Origin: Deltaproteobacteria bacterium
Lineage (GTDB): Bacteria; Myxococcota_A; Polyangia; JAAYKL01
Assembly (NCBI GenBank): GCA_030595125.1
Contig: JAUVDV010000015.1
Coordinates: 1-64,000 of the forward strand
Direction of reading: 5' to 3'
DNA length: 64,000 nt
Shown here: positions 45,870-55,190 of the stretch, one piece after another
Position numbering within the stretch: position 1 is the stretch's first letter
How the letters are laid out: each line of letters opens with the position of its first letter
Notes under the pieces: generated by a model
Databases searched by the model: none
The model's input: the letters and a program-made list of their open reading frames with translations, nothing else
Told to the model about the DNA's origin: nothing
Translations under genes and position numbers: made by a program

Positions 45870-46880
45870 CTACTCGATGGGCGTGGTGCCGCCCTCGACG
45901 GGATCTCCGGACCACTGGAAATTGTCGATGAACACGATTGAGTCGAAGACACAGTCGCCTTCATCATGGATCGAGAAAGTGAGATTGAATGAGGCGCCCC
46001 CCTCGATGGGCCAGCTCGTGCGCAGCCAGCCGGTCGAACCGGAAACGGAGGGCATGGCGGGCTCCCAACCGGAGCCGGATTCGTCACACGTGTGCGCCGG
46101 ATTCTCGAAAAAGTTGACGTCCACCTCCACCTCCATGCCGGAGTCGTCGAAGGAGATATTGGTTGGCGATCCGCCGTTGAGCTGGTCGTACTCCATTATA
46201 GCGTAGAACGCATCGTTGAATCCCTCGCCGATCCACTCGTCGTACTCCGCCGACGCGAAAAGAAAATCGAAGGTGAACCCCTCCGCGTTTGCGGGGGCGG
46301 TCAACGAATACTGAAGCTGGACCACATCGCACGATATGAACGTCTCCGACGTCGTGGCCGTGTATCCCTGGAACGGGGGCAGAGGATCGTTGCCGATTAT
46401 CGCGCCGCCCGCGGTCGAACCTCCTATGTCATCCGGACCCGCGTTGTTGGGATCGGCCTGACCCACGGGGCCGGTGCTCAGAGCGATCATTTCGCAACCG
46501 TGGGTGTGAATCAGACAGTCGTTGCTACCCTGGGATTCGAGCACGGCAAAGGCCAGGTCCAGAGCGGTAGCGCCGCTGGTCGAGAACTTGTTTACTGATA
46601 TCAGGTGCTCGTTGGGGCAGAGGTTCATCGCCGAAGCGAGATTGTCCGCAGTGTTGCCTGTGATCTCCGGGCAGTCACAGTAATTGTTCTCCGTATCCAC
46701 ATCGCCGTCAGTATCCGAGTCGGTATCGGAATCAGAATCGGAATCGGAATCAGAATCGGAATCGGAGTCCGAGTCGCCACCCATCGCGTAATCGGGGTCT
46801 TCCTCGGCACACGACAAGACCAGAAACCCGGTCAGCAAAACGAGCAAAATGGCATTCGAAGCAGTAAATATACGAGTCAT
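45870..46880 (-). CDS. SD-stalk lipoprotein with choice-of-anchor L domain
   Basis: 336 aa from ATG 46880 (AAAGGAGG upstream). The lipobox is VLSC, the stalk is Ser-Asp (about 32-55), and the rest is a choice-of-anchor L domain: NTADNLASAMNL, CDVVQLQYSLTAPANAEGF, FDFLFASAEYDEWIGEGFND and VFIDNFQWSG are its landmarks. This domain is found on bacterial surface proteins with various anchors; its ligand is unknown. Here the anchor is lipid rather than a C-terminal sorting signal. Confidence 0.82.
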   Translation of the reverse strand: MTRIFTASNAILLVLLTGFLVLSCAEEDPDYAMGGDSDSDSDSDSDSDSDSDTDSDTDGDVDTENNYCDCPEITGNTADNLASAMNLCPNEHLISVNKFSTSGATALDLAFAVLESQGSNDCLIHTHGCEMIALSTGPVGQADPNNAGPDDIGGSTAGGAIIGNDPLPPFQGYTATTSETFISCDVVQLQYSLTAPANAEGFTFDFLFASAEYDEWIGEGFNDAFYAIMEYDQLNGGSPTNISFDDSGMEVEVDVNFFENPAHTCDESGSGWEPAMPSVSGSTGWLRTSWPIEGGASFNLTFSIHDEGDCVFDSIVFIDNFQWSGDPVEGGTTPIE

Positions 46881-47203
46881 GGAGAAGCCTCCTTTGGCAA
46901 TAAGCTTACTTTTACACAATTTAATTGTACTACAAGTTTCGGTCTTTTTTCCATTCTTCATTTTGACAACATCTGAAAAGAAAAATTTCATTACTTCATG
47001 CCGCGCCCTGAATAGGGCGCGGTCAGGATGACCTTTGTTCCTGTAAACCCATGGAAACCACCGGTCAAGCCCACAGGGTTTTCCGTTTCAGGCAGCCCTC
47101 CGGGCTTGCGCGAAGCGCATTCTGACCGCGCCCTCATAAGGGCGCGGTATGCGATACTTTAAACCCATTGACATAAATATCGCCCGCGGCGACCATTGTT
47201 TTC
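46881..47203. other. Gene-free divergent region holding the short palindromic element
   Basis: Between the divergent genes at 46880 and 47204. 46881-47000 is AT-rich and should contain the leftward promoter; 47001-47147 is the REPIN-like element; 47148-47203 is short and without a clear promoter. Confidence 0.6.
47001..47147. mobile_element. Transposase-less copy of the palindromic element (REPIN/MITE-like)
   Basis: 147 bp bounded by 47001-47034 and the inverted end near 47114-47147. Both ends carry the CCGCGCCC/GGGCGCGG hairpin of the HUH element at 19896-20514, and inner pieces (ACCGGTCAAGCCC, AGCCCTCCGGGCT) also match, but the gene is missing. It fits a non-autonomous derivative moved by that transposase. 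Confidence 0.8.
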
Positions 47204-48019
47204 ATGAGATCAGCGGTTGTCATCTACGGTTTTCTGGGAGCCTTCACGTGCATGGCATCCATCGTCGATGCCTCAGATCTGCAACCCGTACCATCCCATC
47301 CGAAAGCCGGTTTTACAGCAAAAAGCCAATCTCTTTCCGGCGAAATGATCGCCCGGGGACAGGACGGCGTGAAGGTAGTCGCCTGCAAGGCCGCAATCGT
47401 CACCGGTGTCATCGGTTCCCAAGTTCGCGCGCGTTGCGCTTCGGGCAAAAACGATGGCGACCCATCGATCGAACTTGTCGACGGAGCCTTTCACGTACAC
47501 GTGGGAGGAAAACCCGTGAAGGTTCAAATGGGCGACACCATCGTTCGGCTACTCCTGGCCCAGATGATCGCAGTCAAGACAAAGAACAACTGGGTAGTCC
47601 AGATCAAACATCTCGGTGAGGCCGGGTCGGCAAAGATCCACCCTCCCCCCACCGCACTTCCGAAACCCGCAGCAATCGATCCGGCCGCGCCGGTGCCCGA
47701 CGGAAGCGACCCGGCGGCAACCACCCCCGCACCCAGGGAAATCCCCGCCGTTCCCATCAGACAGGGACAGCGCTTCAGGTTGGTCGGCAATGACAAACCC
47801 GCAGCGGCATCCAGCAAGGAGAAGAAGCTTCTGGGACGGGCGATCGGGCGGTTGCTTCCAACCTCCAAAAAGGTGCCAAGGCCGCTACTGGATCCCCGTG
47901 ACCTGGAAGACCCGGAGGACTTCGCGATCGTTGCCGGCACCTCCGAGGCGGCTCTCGGCGAACTGGAGATAGAGGCCATTGAGGTGGACGTGGGATGTGT
48001 CGAAATCTGCGTGGACTGA
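47204..48019 (+). CDS. Secreted protein of unknown function
   Basis: 271 aa. Signal peptide about 1-23 (IVDASD). The mature N-terminal part (about 35-140) has beta-rich sequence with two cysteines (VVACKAAIVTG, VRARCASGKND) and a KVQMGDTIVRLLLAQM helix; a Pro/Ala linker follows (145-185), then a basic segment and an acidic C-terminus ending CVEICVD. I do not recognise a family. Its last codons overlap the start of the thioredoxin-like lipoprotein, so the two are probably translated together. Confidence 0.6.
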   Translation: MRSAVVIYGFLGAFTCMASIVDASDLQPVPSHPKAGFTAKSQSLSGEMIARGQDGVKVVACKAAIVTGVIGSQVRARCASGKNDGDPSIELVDGAFHVHVGGKPVKVQMGDTIVRLLLAQMIAVKTKNNWVVQIKHLGEAGSAKIHPPPTALPKPAAIDPAAPVPDGSDPAATTPAPREIPAVPIRQGQRFRLVGNDKPAAASSKEKKLLGRAIGRLLPTSKKVPRPLLDPRDLEDPEDFAIVAGTSEAALGELEIEAIEVDVGCVEICVD

Positions 48020-48633
48020 TTTTTTTTCCGACGCTTCTCGCGGCTTGCGCCACTGTCGGATGCCTCAACGAGTACGCCGTAGAGCAATGCATTCCCGGCT
48101 ACGGAATAGTCATCAACAACAAGGATGCCCCTCGGATCGGCCCGACTTTCGCCCCGGTGAATCTCACATTGTTCGGCGATTTCCAGTGCCCCGGCACTCA
48201 CCAGCTCTGGTACTCCCTTTCCGAGTTTCTCTCGAAGCTCGAAGAGGACGGAAAGAGCCACGAGCTGAGAATTGATTTCCGACACTTCCCCCTGACCAAC
48301 ATTCACAACCACGCCGGCGACGCCGCGCTGGCGGCTGCGGCCGCCCACAGGCAGGGAAATTACGACTTCTGGATTATGTTTCCCAAGCTCCTCAAGCAGG
48401 GAACCGAGCTTTCAAGGGAGCATATCCTCATGTACGCCCAATCGTCCGGGCTGGACATGGCGCAGTTCGTTGAGGATATCAACAGCTCAGAGGTACTGGA
48501 TGTCGTCAACGAGGATATGGCTCTCGCCCTCGAACTGGACCTGCCGGGCACTCCGTCGGTGATACTGTGCGGGGTTCAAATGTCGGCGACGCCGGAAGAT
48601 TTGGTGGATAACCTGGAGCACCTGCTTTACTGA
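47995..48633 (+). CDS. DsbA-like thioredoxin-fold lipoprotein with single-cysteine active site
   Basis: 212 aa. Lipobox ATVGC (Cys about residue 23). The thioredoxin fold is seen in VNLTLFGDFQCPGTHQLWYSL, a helical insert with HFPLTNIHNHAGDAALAAAAA, and the cis-Pro loop LPGTPSVILCG. The usual CxxC is CPGT, so only one active-site Cys remains, although another Cys follows the cis-Pro loop. A lone Cys could still act in isomerase, reductase or glutathione-type chemistry but not as a standard dithiol oxidase. Start overlaps the previous gene by 25 bp. Confidence 0.8.
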   Translation: MCRNLRGLIFFPTLLAACATVGCLNEYAVEQCIPGYGIVINNKDAPRIGPTFAPVNLTLFGDFQCPGTHQLWYSLSEFLSKLEEDGKSHELRIDFRHFPLTNIHNHAGDAALAAAAAHRQGNYDFWIMFPKLLKQGTELSREHILMYAQSSGLDMAQFVEDINSSEVLDVVNEDMALALELDLPGTPSVILCGVQMSATPEDLVDNLEHLLY

Positions 48634-48645
48634 AACATTGTGTGG

Positions 48646-49053
48646 TCAGGGCTTCTTCCACTGAACGGTTTCGTCGTACCGGCCGGAGTGATCACCGTGG
48701 ATTTCTAACTCATTGTCGTCTCTGACAACAAAGGTGGCGCGCTCCCCGGCGATACGAGAGAAGTACAATCGTTTGCGCACCCCATCCTCAACCTGGATCA
48801 GCTCGCAAAGGCTTTCGTTATTCTCCGCCTTGAGATTAGTGTGGCAGACCGGACAGAAGAAATCCCAGGTCTCACCCTGCTCGAACTCGGCTCCCGGAGG
48901 TTTGTAGAGCTCGTAGTTACCCGGTTCCGGATGAAAGCCGACGAGCATCTGCGCGCCGCCGTTGATGGCAACGAGGGTGACCATGCCTCCCGGGTTGACC
49001 ACGCTGCCGCATTTTGAACATCTGTACTGCCAGCTCACGTACCCTCCATTCAC
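48646..49053 (-). CDS. Small protein with zinc-ribbon cysteine pairs
   Basis: 135 aa. GTG 49053 overlaps the upstream stop as GTGA. CSKCGSVV near residue 12 and CPVCHTN near residue 67 form the two CxxC knuckles of a zinc ribbon; the C-terminal half is beta-rich (KRLYFSRIAGERATFVVRDD). No family recognised. Cytoplasmic, no signal. Coupling to the L,D-transpeptidase gene may be only positional. Confidence 0.65.
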   Translation of the reverse strand: MNGGYVSWQYRCSKCGSVVNPGGMVTLVAINGGAQMLVGFHPEPGNYELYKPPGAEFEQGETWDFFCPVCHTNLKAENNESLCELIQVEDGVRKRLYFSRIAGERATFVVRDDNELEIHGDHSGRYDETVQWKKP

Positions 49054-50831
49054 TGATGAATCACGATCCGGGTGCCGGGATTGTCACGTGTTGCTATTAT
49101 ACCATGATATCCTGCCGCCAGGTGGGGGCCGGTCCAGAAGAACAGGCGCCGCGCGTCGGAGGGGGAAAGGTTGACGCATCCGTGGGAACGCACCCGTCCG
49201 AACCCGTTGTGCCAGAACGCCGCGTGAAGCGCGTATCCCTCTTCGAAGTACTGAGTCCAGGGAACATCCTCGATGGAGTAGGCCTCCTCGCCGCCCTCCG
49301 GATCGTCCATGGTTATGGTCACGTGTTTGCCATAAATCCTGAACGAGCCCTCCGGTGTATCGAAGTCTTTTCGTCCCGTGGAAACCAGGGTGGCGAAGAC
49401 CGGCGAGGCTCCCTCGTATGCCACCAGAGTTTGTTGTGACAGGTTGATATCTATCCAGCGCTCGCCCGGCGATAGATCTTCCGGCGGCTGGACTTGTTGG
49501 GCCACGGCCACAGTCCTCTTGCGCACGTAAAGGTTTTCCCCGACCTTTGCGTAGCGCTTTCCCTTTCTCTTCATCTCACCCAGATACGGCAGATGGCTGT
49601 ACCGGACCTGGCGTTCCCCGGCCTTCAACGGACCGCCCTCCACCTTCTGTTCGAGCAGCTTGACCCCGCGGCCCACGATGAACGCCACGGGCAGCGGATT
49701 GCGGTGGTCGATCAGGATCCCCTTGAGATCGGAGGGTTTTGCCTCGTAGAGTTTGTCGGCCTGGATGAAACGATTGCGGACGGTGCGCTGATAGGTGACG
49801 TCTTCCTGGCTGACTTTGTCGTCCGTGCTCACGTAGTATCCCTTGGCCATTCGCAGGTGAACGAACTTCGGCAAGGCATGAGGATCGGCGATCCCTCCGT
49901 CCCCGTCGGCTTGCTCTTGCGCGGGCTTGTGGATAACGACGGGCGGCGGCGCAACCGGAACGGCTATCCCCGCATCCGGGCCTTGCTCTTTATCGGAGCC
50001 GGCCGCCGAGGCCGCCCTGGCGAAAACCGCCTGGAGGGTGTCATCATTGTCCTGCACCGCCTGAGCGTGGGCCTCGCTGTGCGCGTCCCTGGTCTCGATC
50101 AACTTGAAGATCTCCCTGGTTTCCTGGATTTCCTCAGCAGTGGGAATGCGCCAGTACTCGGGTGTGCCGTCCTCCCTGGCGTACTTGTAATCGTATGGGA
50201 GCGGGTTGTTGAGCCTGGGTTTCGGAGGAGCGGGCGCGAAGGTGACCGGCTTTATGCCGACGTTTATTCCCAGGCCGTCGCAGATGAAGCCTCCCTCCGA
50301 GATCTCGTGCCATCCCCTCGCGCACCCCTTGGTGGACACTCGCTCACTCACTCGAAAAGTGGATCCCCGCCGGGCGTACCCGATGGTCCGGGAGTCGGGC
50401 CTGGGCTGAATCTTGATCTGGGTATGGAAGTGGTAGGCCACAGCATACATCGGAAATTTCTCTTCGATGTTTTCTTCGGGGGCGTCGTCCTTGATCGCCT
50501 CCCCGGCCTCGTCGATGGAGACCTGGTCCTCGTCGGATTGCTCGGCTACCGGGGTTTCGTTGTCGATCTTTTCCAGATCGGAAGGGTTCTCCGATTCGAG
50601 CAGCGCGGTCTCGTTGACCAGAGTCGGATCCGGCGTCACACCCTCGCCCACGTCCACCTCTTTTTCGGGAAAGAGTTCCTTGACGGATGAAAGAGGGGAT
50701 TGCCCGGCATTGTCGAAGCACTGCCACAGGCCGAAGGCCGACAGCCCCCCGAGGATCACGGCGGCGATGATCGTCTTGACCCGGGATCGCCCTGTTTTTT
50801 TACGCCTTTTTCGGTTCTTTCGCCTGGTCAT
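49050..50831 (-). CDS. L,D-transpeptidase (YkuD) with long periplasmic N-terminus
   Basis: 593 aa. ATG 50831 is preceded by GAGGAGG at nine bases; the earlier TTG reading contains that site and is rejected. A basic N-terminus (RKNRKRRKKTGR) and one membrane helix (about 18-36) are followed by an acidic linker, an SH3-like segment (about 120-175; IKPQPDSRTIGYARRGSTF-like), and a C-terminal YkuD domain (about 460-593) with catalytic Cys in RSHGCVNLSPSDARRLF. It cross-links peptidoglycan 3-3 or attaches proteins. Inner-membrane anchored, facing the periplasm. Confidence 0.88.
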   Translation of the reverse strand: MTRRKNRKRRKKTGRSRVKTIIAAVILGGLSAFGLWQCFDNAGQSPLSSVKELFPEKEVDVGEGVTPDPTLVNETALLESENPSDLEKIDNETPVAEQSDEDQVSIDEAGEAIKDDAPEENIEEKFPMYAVAYHFHTQIKIQPRPDSRTIGYARRGSTFRVSERVSTKGCARGWHEISEGGFICDGLGINVGIKPVTFAPAPPKPRLNNPLPYDYKYAREDGTPEYWRIPTAEEIQETREIFKLIETRDAHSEAHAQAVQDNDDTLQAVFARAASAAGSDKEQGPDAGIAVPVAPPPVVIHKPAQEQADGDGGIADPHALPKFVHLRMAKGYYVSTDDKVSQEDVTYQRTVRNRFIQADKLYEAKPSDLKGILIDHRNPLPVAFIVGRGVKLLEQKVEGGPLKAGERQVRYSHLPYLGEMKRKGKRYAKVGENLYVRKRTVAVAQQVQPPEDLSPGERWIDINLSQQTLVAYEGASPVFATLVSTGRKDFDTPEGSFRIYGKHVTITMDDPEGGEEAYSIEDVPWTQYFEEGYALHAAFWHNGFGRVRSHGCVNLSPSDARRLFFWTGPHLAAGYHGIIATRDNPGTRIVIHQ

Positions 50832-50970
50832 CTTCGGGCGCCTCCTCGTCAATATCGAGAATGATATTTCACGTCTGACAAGTCCAGAAATCGACCTTGT
50901 TCTAAAAATCCACCGGGCTGTAAAACCAAACGCGCACCTGGGTGCGACTATTTCCCGGCGCGGAGAAGAA

Positions 50971-51016
50971 GTGGACTGTGGACTTGGTGGACAGAGTGGA
51001 CAGAGTGGACAGTGGA
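50971..51016. repeat. Short GTGGAC tandem array
   Basis: Six imperfect units of 7-9 bp built on GTGGAC (GTGGACT, GTGGACTTG, GTGGACAGA, GTGGACAGA, GTGGACA, GTGGAC) lie between the L,D-transpeptidase start and the end of the DUF2007 gene. Not coding. Confidence 0.7.
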
Positions 51017-51017
51017 C

Positions 51018-51335
51018 CTATTCAGCGTCCTCAGAGCCCCCACCATCTTTTCCCTCTTCCTCGTCTTCGGGGGGCATCTGGGAGGGGATGATCTCACCGG
51101 ACTGCATCTTCCGGTATTCTTCGATCAGTTCTTTGGCGCGCTCCAGGTTCTCTTCGCGAACACGGAAGATGACCGCGTTCTGGGCGCGCGGCATCAACTG
51201 GCTCATCATCCCCGGACCCACCCGGTTCTGTACGATGAACTCGATCTCGGCATTGCCGAGGAAAGCCGTCAGCAGATCTGCCTCGATGGGATCGCCAATA
51301 CGCACTAACTCTACGAAATTTCCATCAGGGGCCAT
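51018..51335 (-). CDS. DUF2007-like small protein
   Basis: 105 aa from ATG 51335, which has GGAGG five bases upstream. The pattern VELVRIGDPIEADLLTAFLGNAEIEFIVQN followed by AVIFRVREENLERAKELIEEY is the ferredoxin-like fold of DUF2007/putative signal-transducing proteins; the C-terminal 20 residues are acidic. Function unknown. It follows the rel gene on the same strand by 63 bp. Confidence 0.7.
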   Translation of the reverse strand: MAPDGNFVELVRIGDPIEADLLTAFLGNAEIEFIVQNRVGPGMMSQLMPRAQNAVIFRVREENLERAKELIEEYRKMQSGEIIPSQMPPEDEEEGKDGGGSEDAE

Positions 51336-51398
51336 GTGGTCCTCCATGTTCGTTATGTGTTCAACCAACAATTTACATCGGCATTCAAATCCGAAACA

Positions 51399-53546
51399 TC
51401 AGTGGTGAATGCGCTCGACCTCAAAAACGTCTTTGTACTGTTTGAGCGCTCGGATCAAGTTGTTTAGTTGGTCGAGGTCCTTGACGTGGAAAGTGAAAGT
51501 GTTCACCGCGTGGTTGATATCGTCCACATCGCAGTGGGCAGAATCGATGTTGATGCCCGTCGACTGAAAGGCGTTGCTGAGATCGGCAAGGAGACCGGCC
51601 CTGTTGCTGGTGAGCACCTGAAGACGAACCGGGCGCTCGGACACGGCGTTGGGGGCCCACTGAACACTGGTCTGTCGCTCCGGATCGAGCGCCGCCGCCT
51701 TGGAACACCCGCGACGATGAACGACGATGCCCCGTCCCCCCTTGCTGACGTAGCCGATCACGTACTCTCCGGGCAGGGGATTGCAACACCGGGCGAAGCG
51801 GATGAGCAGATTGTTCACCCCATCGAGGACGATGCCGGAATCCTGGCCCTTCACCTTGCGGATGACTTTTTCTAGCGGGCTCTCCTTGATCTCGGAGGGA
51901 GGACTCTCGCGCTTGTCCTCGGGGAGCAGGCGATCCACCACGTCACCCTTGTCGATCTTTCCGTACCCGACCGCGGCGAGGAGCTCCTCCGCGTTGTTCA
52001 TCTTGTAGGTCTCCGCCACCCTGTCCACTTCGCCCGACTTGGTCATCCTGTTGAACGAGCATCCGTAACGACGCAACGATTTCTCCACCATGTCCCTGCC
52101 CGCCTGCACCGATTGCGCGCGTTGCTCGATTCGCAGGTAGGATTTGATCTTGTTGCGCGCCTTGCTCGTGACCACGAACTCCAGCCAATCGGCCGACGGC
52201 CGCTGGGTCTTGGATGTGGTGACCTCTATTGAGTCACCGTTCTTGAGCTGCGTACTGAAGGGCACCTGCACGCCGTTTACCCGGGCGCCTGTGCAGTGGG
52301 TGCCCACCTCCGAGTGGATGGCGTAGGCAAAATCAAGGGGGGTCGCGCCCTTTCGAAGAGATATGACATCTCCGGCGGGGGTGAAGACGAACACCTCGTC
52401 CAGAAAGAGATCCACCTTGACCGAATCGAGGAACTCCTGCGAGTCCTTGAGCCCGTCCTGGTGTTCTAGCATCTCCCTCAGCCAGTTGAACGCCTTCGCC
52501 GACTTCTCATGCGCCCCTTCCTTGTAAGCCCAGTGGGCGGCGATCCCATACTCGTTGATGCTATGCATCTCCTCGGTCCGGATCTGGATCTCCATGCGAT
52601 TGCCCCCCTTGCCAACCACCGTCGTGTGCAACGATCGGTAGTGGTTGGGCTTGGGCATGGCGATGTAGTCCTTGACGCGTCCGGGCACCGGGACCAGCTT
52701 GGCGTGGATGAGGCCGAACACCGCGTAGCATTCGGGCACGTCCGTGCAAATGATCCTGAACGCGATGGCGTCGTATACCTTCTCGTATTCGAGCCCCTTG
52801 GAGACCATCTTCTGGTGAATCGAATAGAGGTTCTTCTGGCGCCCGGAAACCGAGACCTGGAGATTCGCATCCGCCATGAGCTTCATGAGATCTTTTCTGG
52901 TTCGTTCGATGTACGCAACGCGAGATTTCTTGGTCTTGGCGACCTGCTTCGCGAGATCGGCGTAAATGTCGGGCTCGAGATACTTGAACGCCAGGTCGTC
53001 TATATCTGCTTTGAGCCAGTGGATTCCCAGACGGTTTGCCAGGGGCGAATAGATATCGCGGGTTTCCTGGGCTATCCGTTCCCGCTTGTCCCGATCCAGA
53101 TGCTCCAGGGTGGACATGTTGTGGAGCCGGTCGGCGAGCTTGATGACCAGGACCCTGATGTCCTGCGCCGTGGCGACGAGCATCTTTCGAAAGCTCTCCG
53201 CGTGGCGCTCCTCTCGCGGAACGAAGGCCACGTTGGACAGCTTGGTCAATCCGTTCACGAGATCGCTCACTTCTTCGCTGAAAATCTCCTTGATCTCTTC
53301 GAATGTTGTCGGAGTGTCCTCAACTGTATCGTGAAGCAGCGCCGCGCAGATGGATGCGGCGCACAACCCCATATCCGCAACGATCTTCGCCACCGCGACC
53401 GGGTGGATCATGTAGGGTTGACCGGACCGCCGAACCTGTCCTTCGTGCTTTCTGGATGCAAAGAGATAAGCCCGTTGTATGGGCGAGGAATCACCTTCCG
53501 AACGGTGATTGGAGTAGCTTTTGAGAATATCTTCTATCCGGATCAT
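51399..53546 (-). CDS. rel: Bifunctional (p)ppGpp synthetase/hydrolase Rel (RelA/SpoT family)
   Basis: 715 aa, complete. An HD hydrolase domain (about 25-180) has an intact ALLHDTVEDTPTT; the synthetase domain (about 230-345) contains YDAIAFRIICTD, RVKDYIAMPKPNHYRSLHT and MEIQIRTEEMHSINEYGIAAHWAYKEG; then TGS (about 385-445), helical, zinc-finger (CCNPLPGEYVIGYVSKGGRGIVVHRRGC) and ACT (about 640-715) domains. It sets (p)ppGpp levels in the stringent response. Both catalytic sites look intact, so it is a true bifunctional Rel. Confidence 0.95.
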   Translation of the reverse strand: MIRIEDILKSYSNHRSEGDSSPIQRAYLFASRKHEGQVRRSGQPYMIHPVAVAKIVADMGLCAASICAALLHDTVEDTPTTFEEIKEIFSEEVSDLVNGLTKLSNVAFVPREERHAESFRKMLVATAQDIRVLVIKLADRLHNMSTLEHLDRDKRERIAQETRDIYSPLANRLGIHWLKADIDDLAFKYLEPDIYADLAKQVAKTKKSRVAYIERTRKDLMKLMADANLQVSVSGRQKNLYSIHQKMVSKGLEYEKVYDAIAFRIICTDVPECYAVFGLIHAKLVPVPGRVKDYIAMPKPNHYRSLHTTVVGKGGNRMEIQIRTEEMHSINEYGIAAHWAYKEGAHEKSAKAFNWLREMLEHQDGLKDSQEFLDSVKVDLFLDEVFVFTPAGDVISLRKGATPLDFAYAIHSEVGTHCTGARVNGVQVPFSTQLKNGDSIEVTTSKTQRPSADWLEFVVTSKARNKIKSYLRIEQRAQSVQAGRDMVEKSLRRYGCSFNRMTKSGEVDRVAETYKMNNAEELLAAVGYGKIDKGDVVDRLLPEDKRESPPSEIKESPLEKVIRKVKGQDSGIVLDGVNNLLIRFARCCNPLPGEYVIGYVSKGGRGIVVHRRGCSKAAALDPERQTSVQWAPNAVSERPVRLQVLTSNRAGLLADLSNAFQSTGINIDSAHCDVDDINHAVNTFTFHVKDLDQLNNLIRALKQYKDVFEVERIHH

Positions 53547-53720
53547 TAAGGAGCTCGAGGCTAATACCTGTCAAGTCAAGTGACAACACCGGCGCTTCGA
53601 CCGGTATCGCCTCCCCCCTCATCTCAATCATGTAGTATATTTACGTATTTGCAAGAGTGCAATTATAGGTTCTACTTTTTATGGAAAGCCGAAATTGGGT
53701 AAAAAGAAGGAGTAATCACC

Positions 53721-55190
53721 ATGGCTATCGATTTCATTCGGGAGCTGACTCTCCATCTGGAGGCGCGATATCCGCTGATATTCCTTAATACCGGCGAGGA
53801 GAATCGGGCGCTCGAAGCGCTGGGAGAGGCCGCCGGAAAAGCCGGGCGCCGACTCGTTAGAGCGCGTGAGCTCGGCGGCGCGGTTGATCTGGAAGAAGCG
53901 TTGACCAGGTGCGAAAGCGACGAGTCCGTGCTGGTGCTCGACAGCGTACACCGCAGCATGGACGAACCGGATTTGGTTCGCCTCCTGGCTGATTTCGGCA
54001 GGATTGATTCAAAAGCGCCGGGTGGAACCGCGGTGATCCTGGCGCCGTGGGCCGATGTTCCGGTGGAGCTGACGAGGATGAGCGCCGTGCTGGAGCTTCC
54101 GTTGCCCACGGCCGAGGAACTCATGGAGGTGCTGACCGGAGTATGTGCGCAGACCGGAGTGCTGCAGACGGATGACGACGGCAAGGCGCTCGTGCGGGTG
54201 GGACAGGGGCTGGAGATGGAGGAGGCCGGCAGAGCTTTCAAAAAAGCGATGATCGGCTGGCCCACGGACGCCGCGGGCGCCAGGAGGTCGGTCGAATCCG
54301 ACAAGCGCCGCGCTCTGCGACGAAGCAATGTGCTCGAACACGTGGAAGCGCCAACGGACATGGGGGATGTGGGAGGCCTGGACCAGCTCAAGTCCTGGTT
54401 GAATTCCCGGGCCGGCGCGTTTTCACGAAAGGCGCGTGATTTCGGATTGCCGGCGCCCCGGGGTTTGCTGCTCATGGGGATCCAGGGATGCGGAAAATCG
54501 CTGGCCTCCAAGGCCGTCGCCGGTTTCTGGCGCCTGCCCCTGGTGAGGCTGGATCTCTCCGCCGTCTTCGGACAGCCGCGTCCGGAGGAGGCGCTGCGCG
54601 GGGCGCTGAAGGTGGCCGAGGCAATGTCTCCGATGGTCCTGTGGATAGACGAAATTGAAAAGGGTTTTGACAACAAGGGAGAGGGCCCCGCCGCTCGTAT
54701 CCTGGGCGGGATGGTCACATGGCTCCAGGAGAAACAGCAGGAGGTCTTCGTTGTCGCGACCGCGAACAGGGTGGAGGCGCTTCCCCCGGAGCTCCCCAGA
54801 AAAGGTCGTTTCGACGAGATCTTTTTCGTGGACCTCCCCGACGGACGCGAGCGGCAGGAGATCCTCTCGCTCCACCTCGCAAGACGAGGGCTCGATCCCG
54901 GCGGCTACGATCTGGACGGCCTGGCCGGACTCACGGAAAAGTTCACGGGCAGCGAGCTCGAGCAGCTGGTGATCTCCGCTATGTACTTCGCCTTCGGAAG
55001 GGAAGAGAAACCCAACGACGCGGATCTGGCACGCGCTCATCGGGAGACGGTGACCCTGTACGAGACGTTCGAGCCGGAGATAAAGAAGCTTCGCGAATGG
55101 GCGCGCAAGAGAGCGCGTCCCGCTTCGACGGATAGGCGAAAGATCGATATGTTTTCCGATGATCAAAAGGAAGGGAACGCCAAAAAATGA
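53721..55190 (+). CDS. AAA ATPase, Ycf46-like
   Basis: 489 aa. An N-terminal P-loop-less domain (1-190; FLNTGEENRALEAL, VLVLDSVHRSM) precedes one AAA module: Walker A MGIQGCGKSLASKAVAG, Walker B MVLWIDEIEKGFD, sensor 1 VFVVATANRVEALPPEL, Arg finger region RKGRFDEIFFVDLPD. The order, and a degenerate N-terminal half, match chloroplast/cyanobacterial Ycf46 proteins. GGAG precedes ATG at 53721. It overlaps the next gene by ATGA. Role in these bacteria unknown. Confidence 0.85.
   Translation: MAIDFIRELTLHLEARYPLIFLNTGEENRALEALGEAAGKAGRRLVRARELGGAVDLEEALTRCESDESVLVLDSVHRSMDEPDLVRLLADFGRIDSKAPGGTAVILAPWADVPVELTRMSAVLELPLPTAEELMEVLTGVCAQTGVLQTDDDGKALVRVGQGLEMEEAGRAFKKAMIGWPTDAAGARRSVESDKRRALRRSNVLEHVEAPTDMGDVGGLDQLKSWLNSRAGAFSRKARDFGLPAPRGLLLMGIQGCGKSLASKAVAGFWRLPLVRLDLSAVFGQPRPEEALRGALKVAEAMSPMVLWIDEIEKGFDNKGEGPAARILGGMVTWLQEKQQEVFVVATANRVEALPPELPRKGRFDEIFFVDLPDGRERQEILSLHLARRGLDPGGYDLDGLAGLTEKFTGSELEQLVISAMYFAFGREEKPNDADLARAHRETVTLYETFEPEIKKLREWARKRARPASTDRRKIDMFSDDQKEGNAKK

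Noticed and set aside
53672-54718. Long minus-strand open frame (348 codons) opposite the AAA ATPase
   Set aside because: Serine/arginine-rich shadow of a high-GC gene; the plus strand carries clear AAA motifs, a ribosome site and coupling to the next gene.
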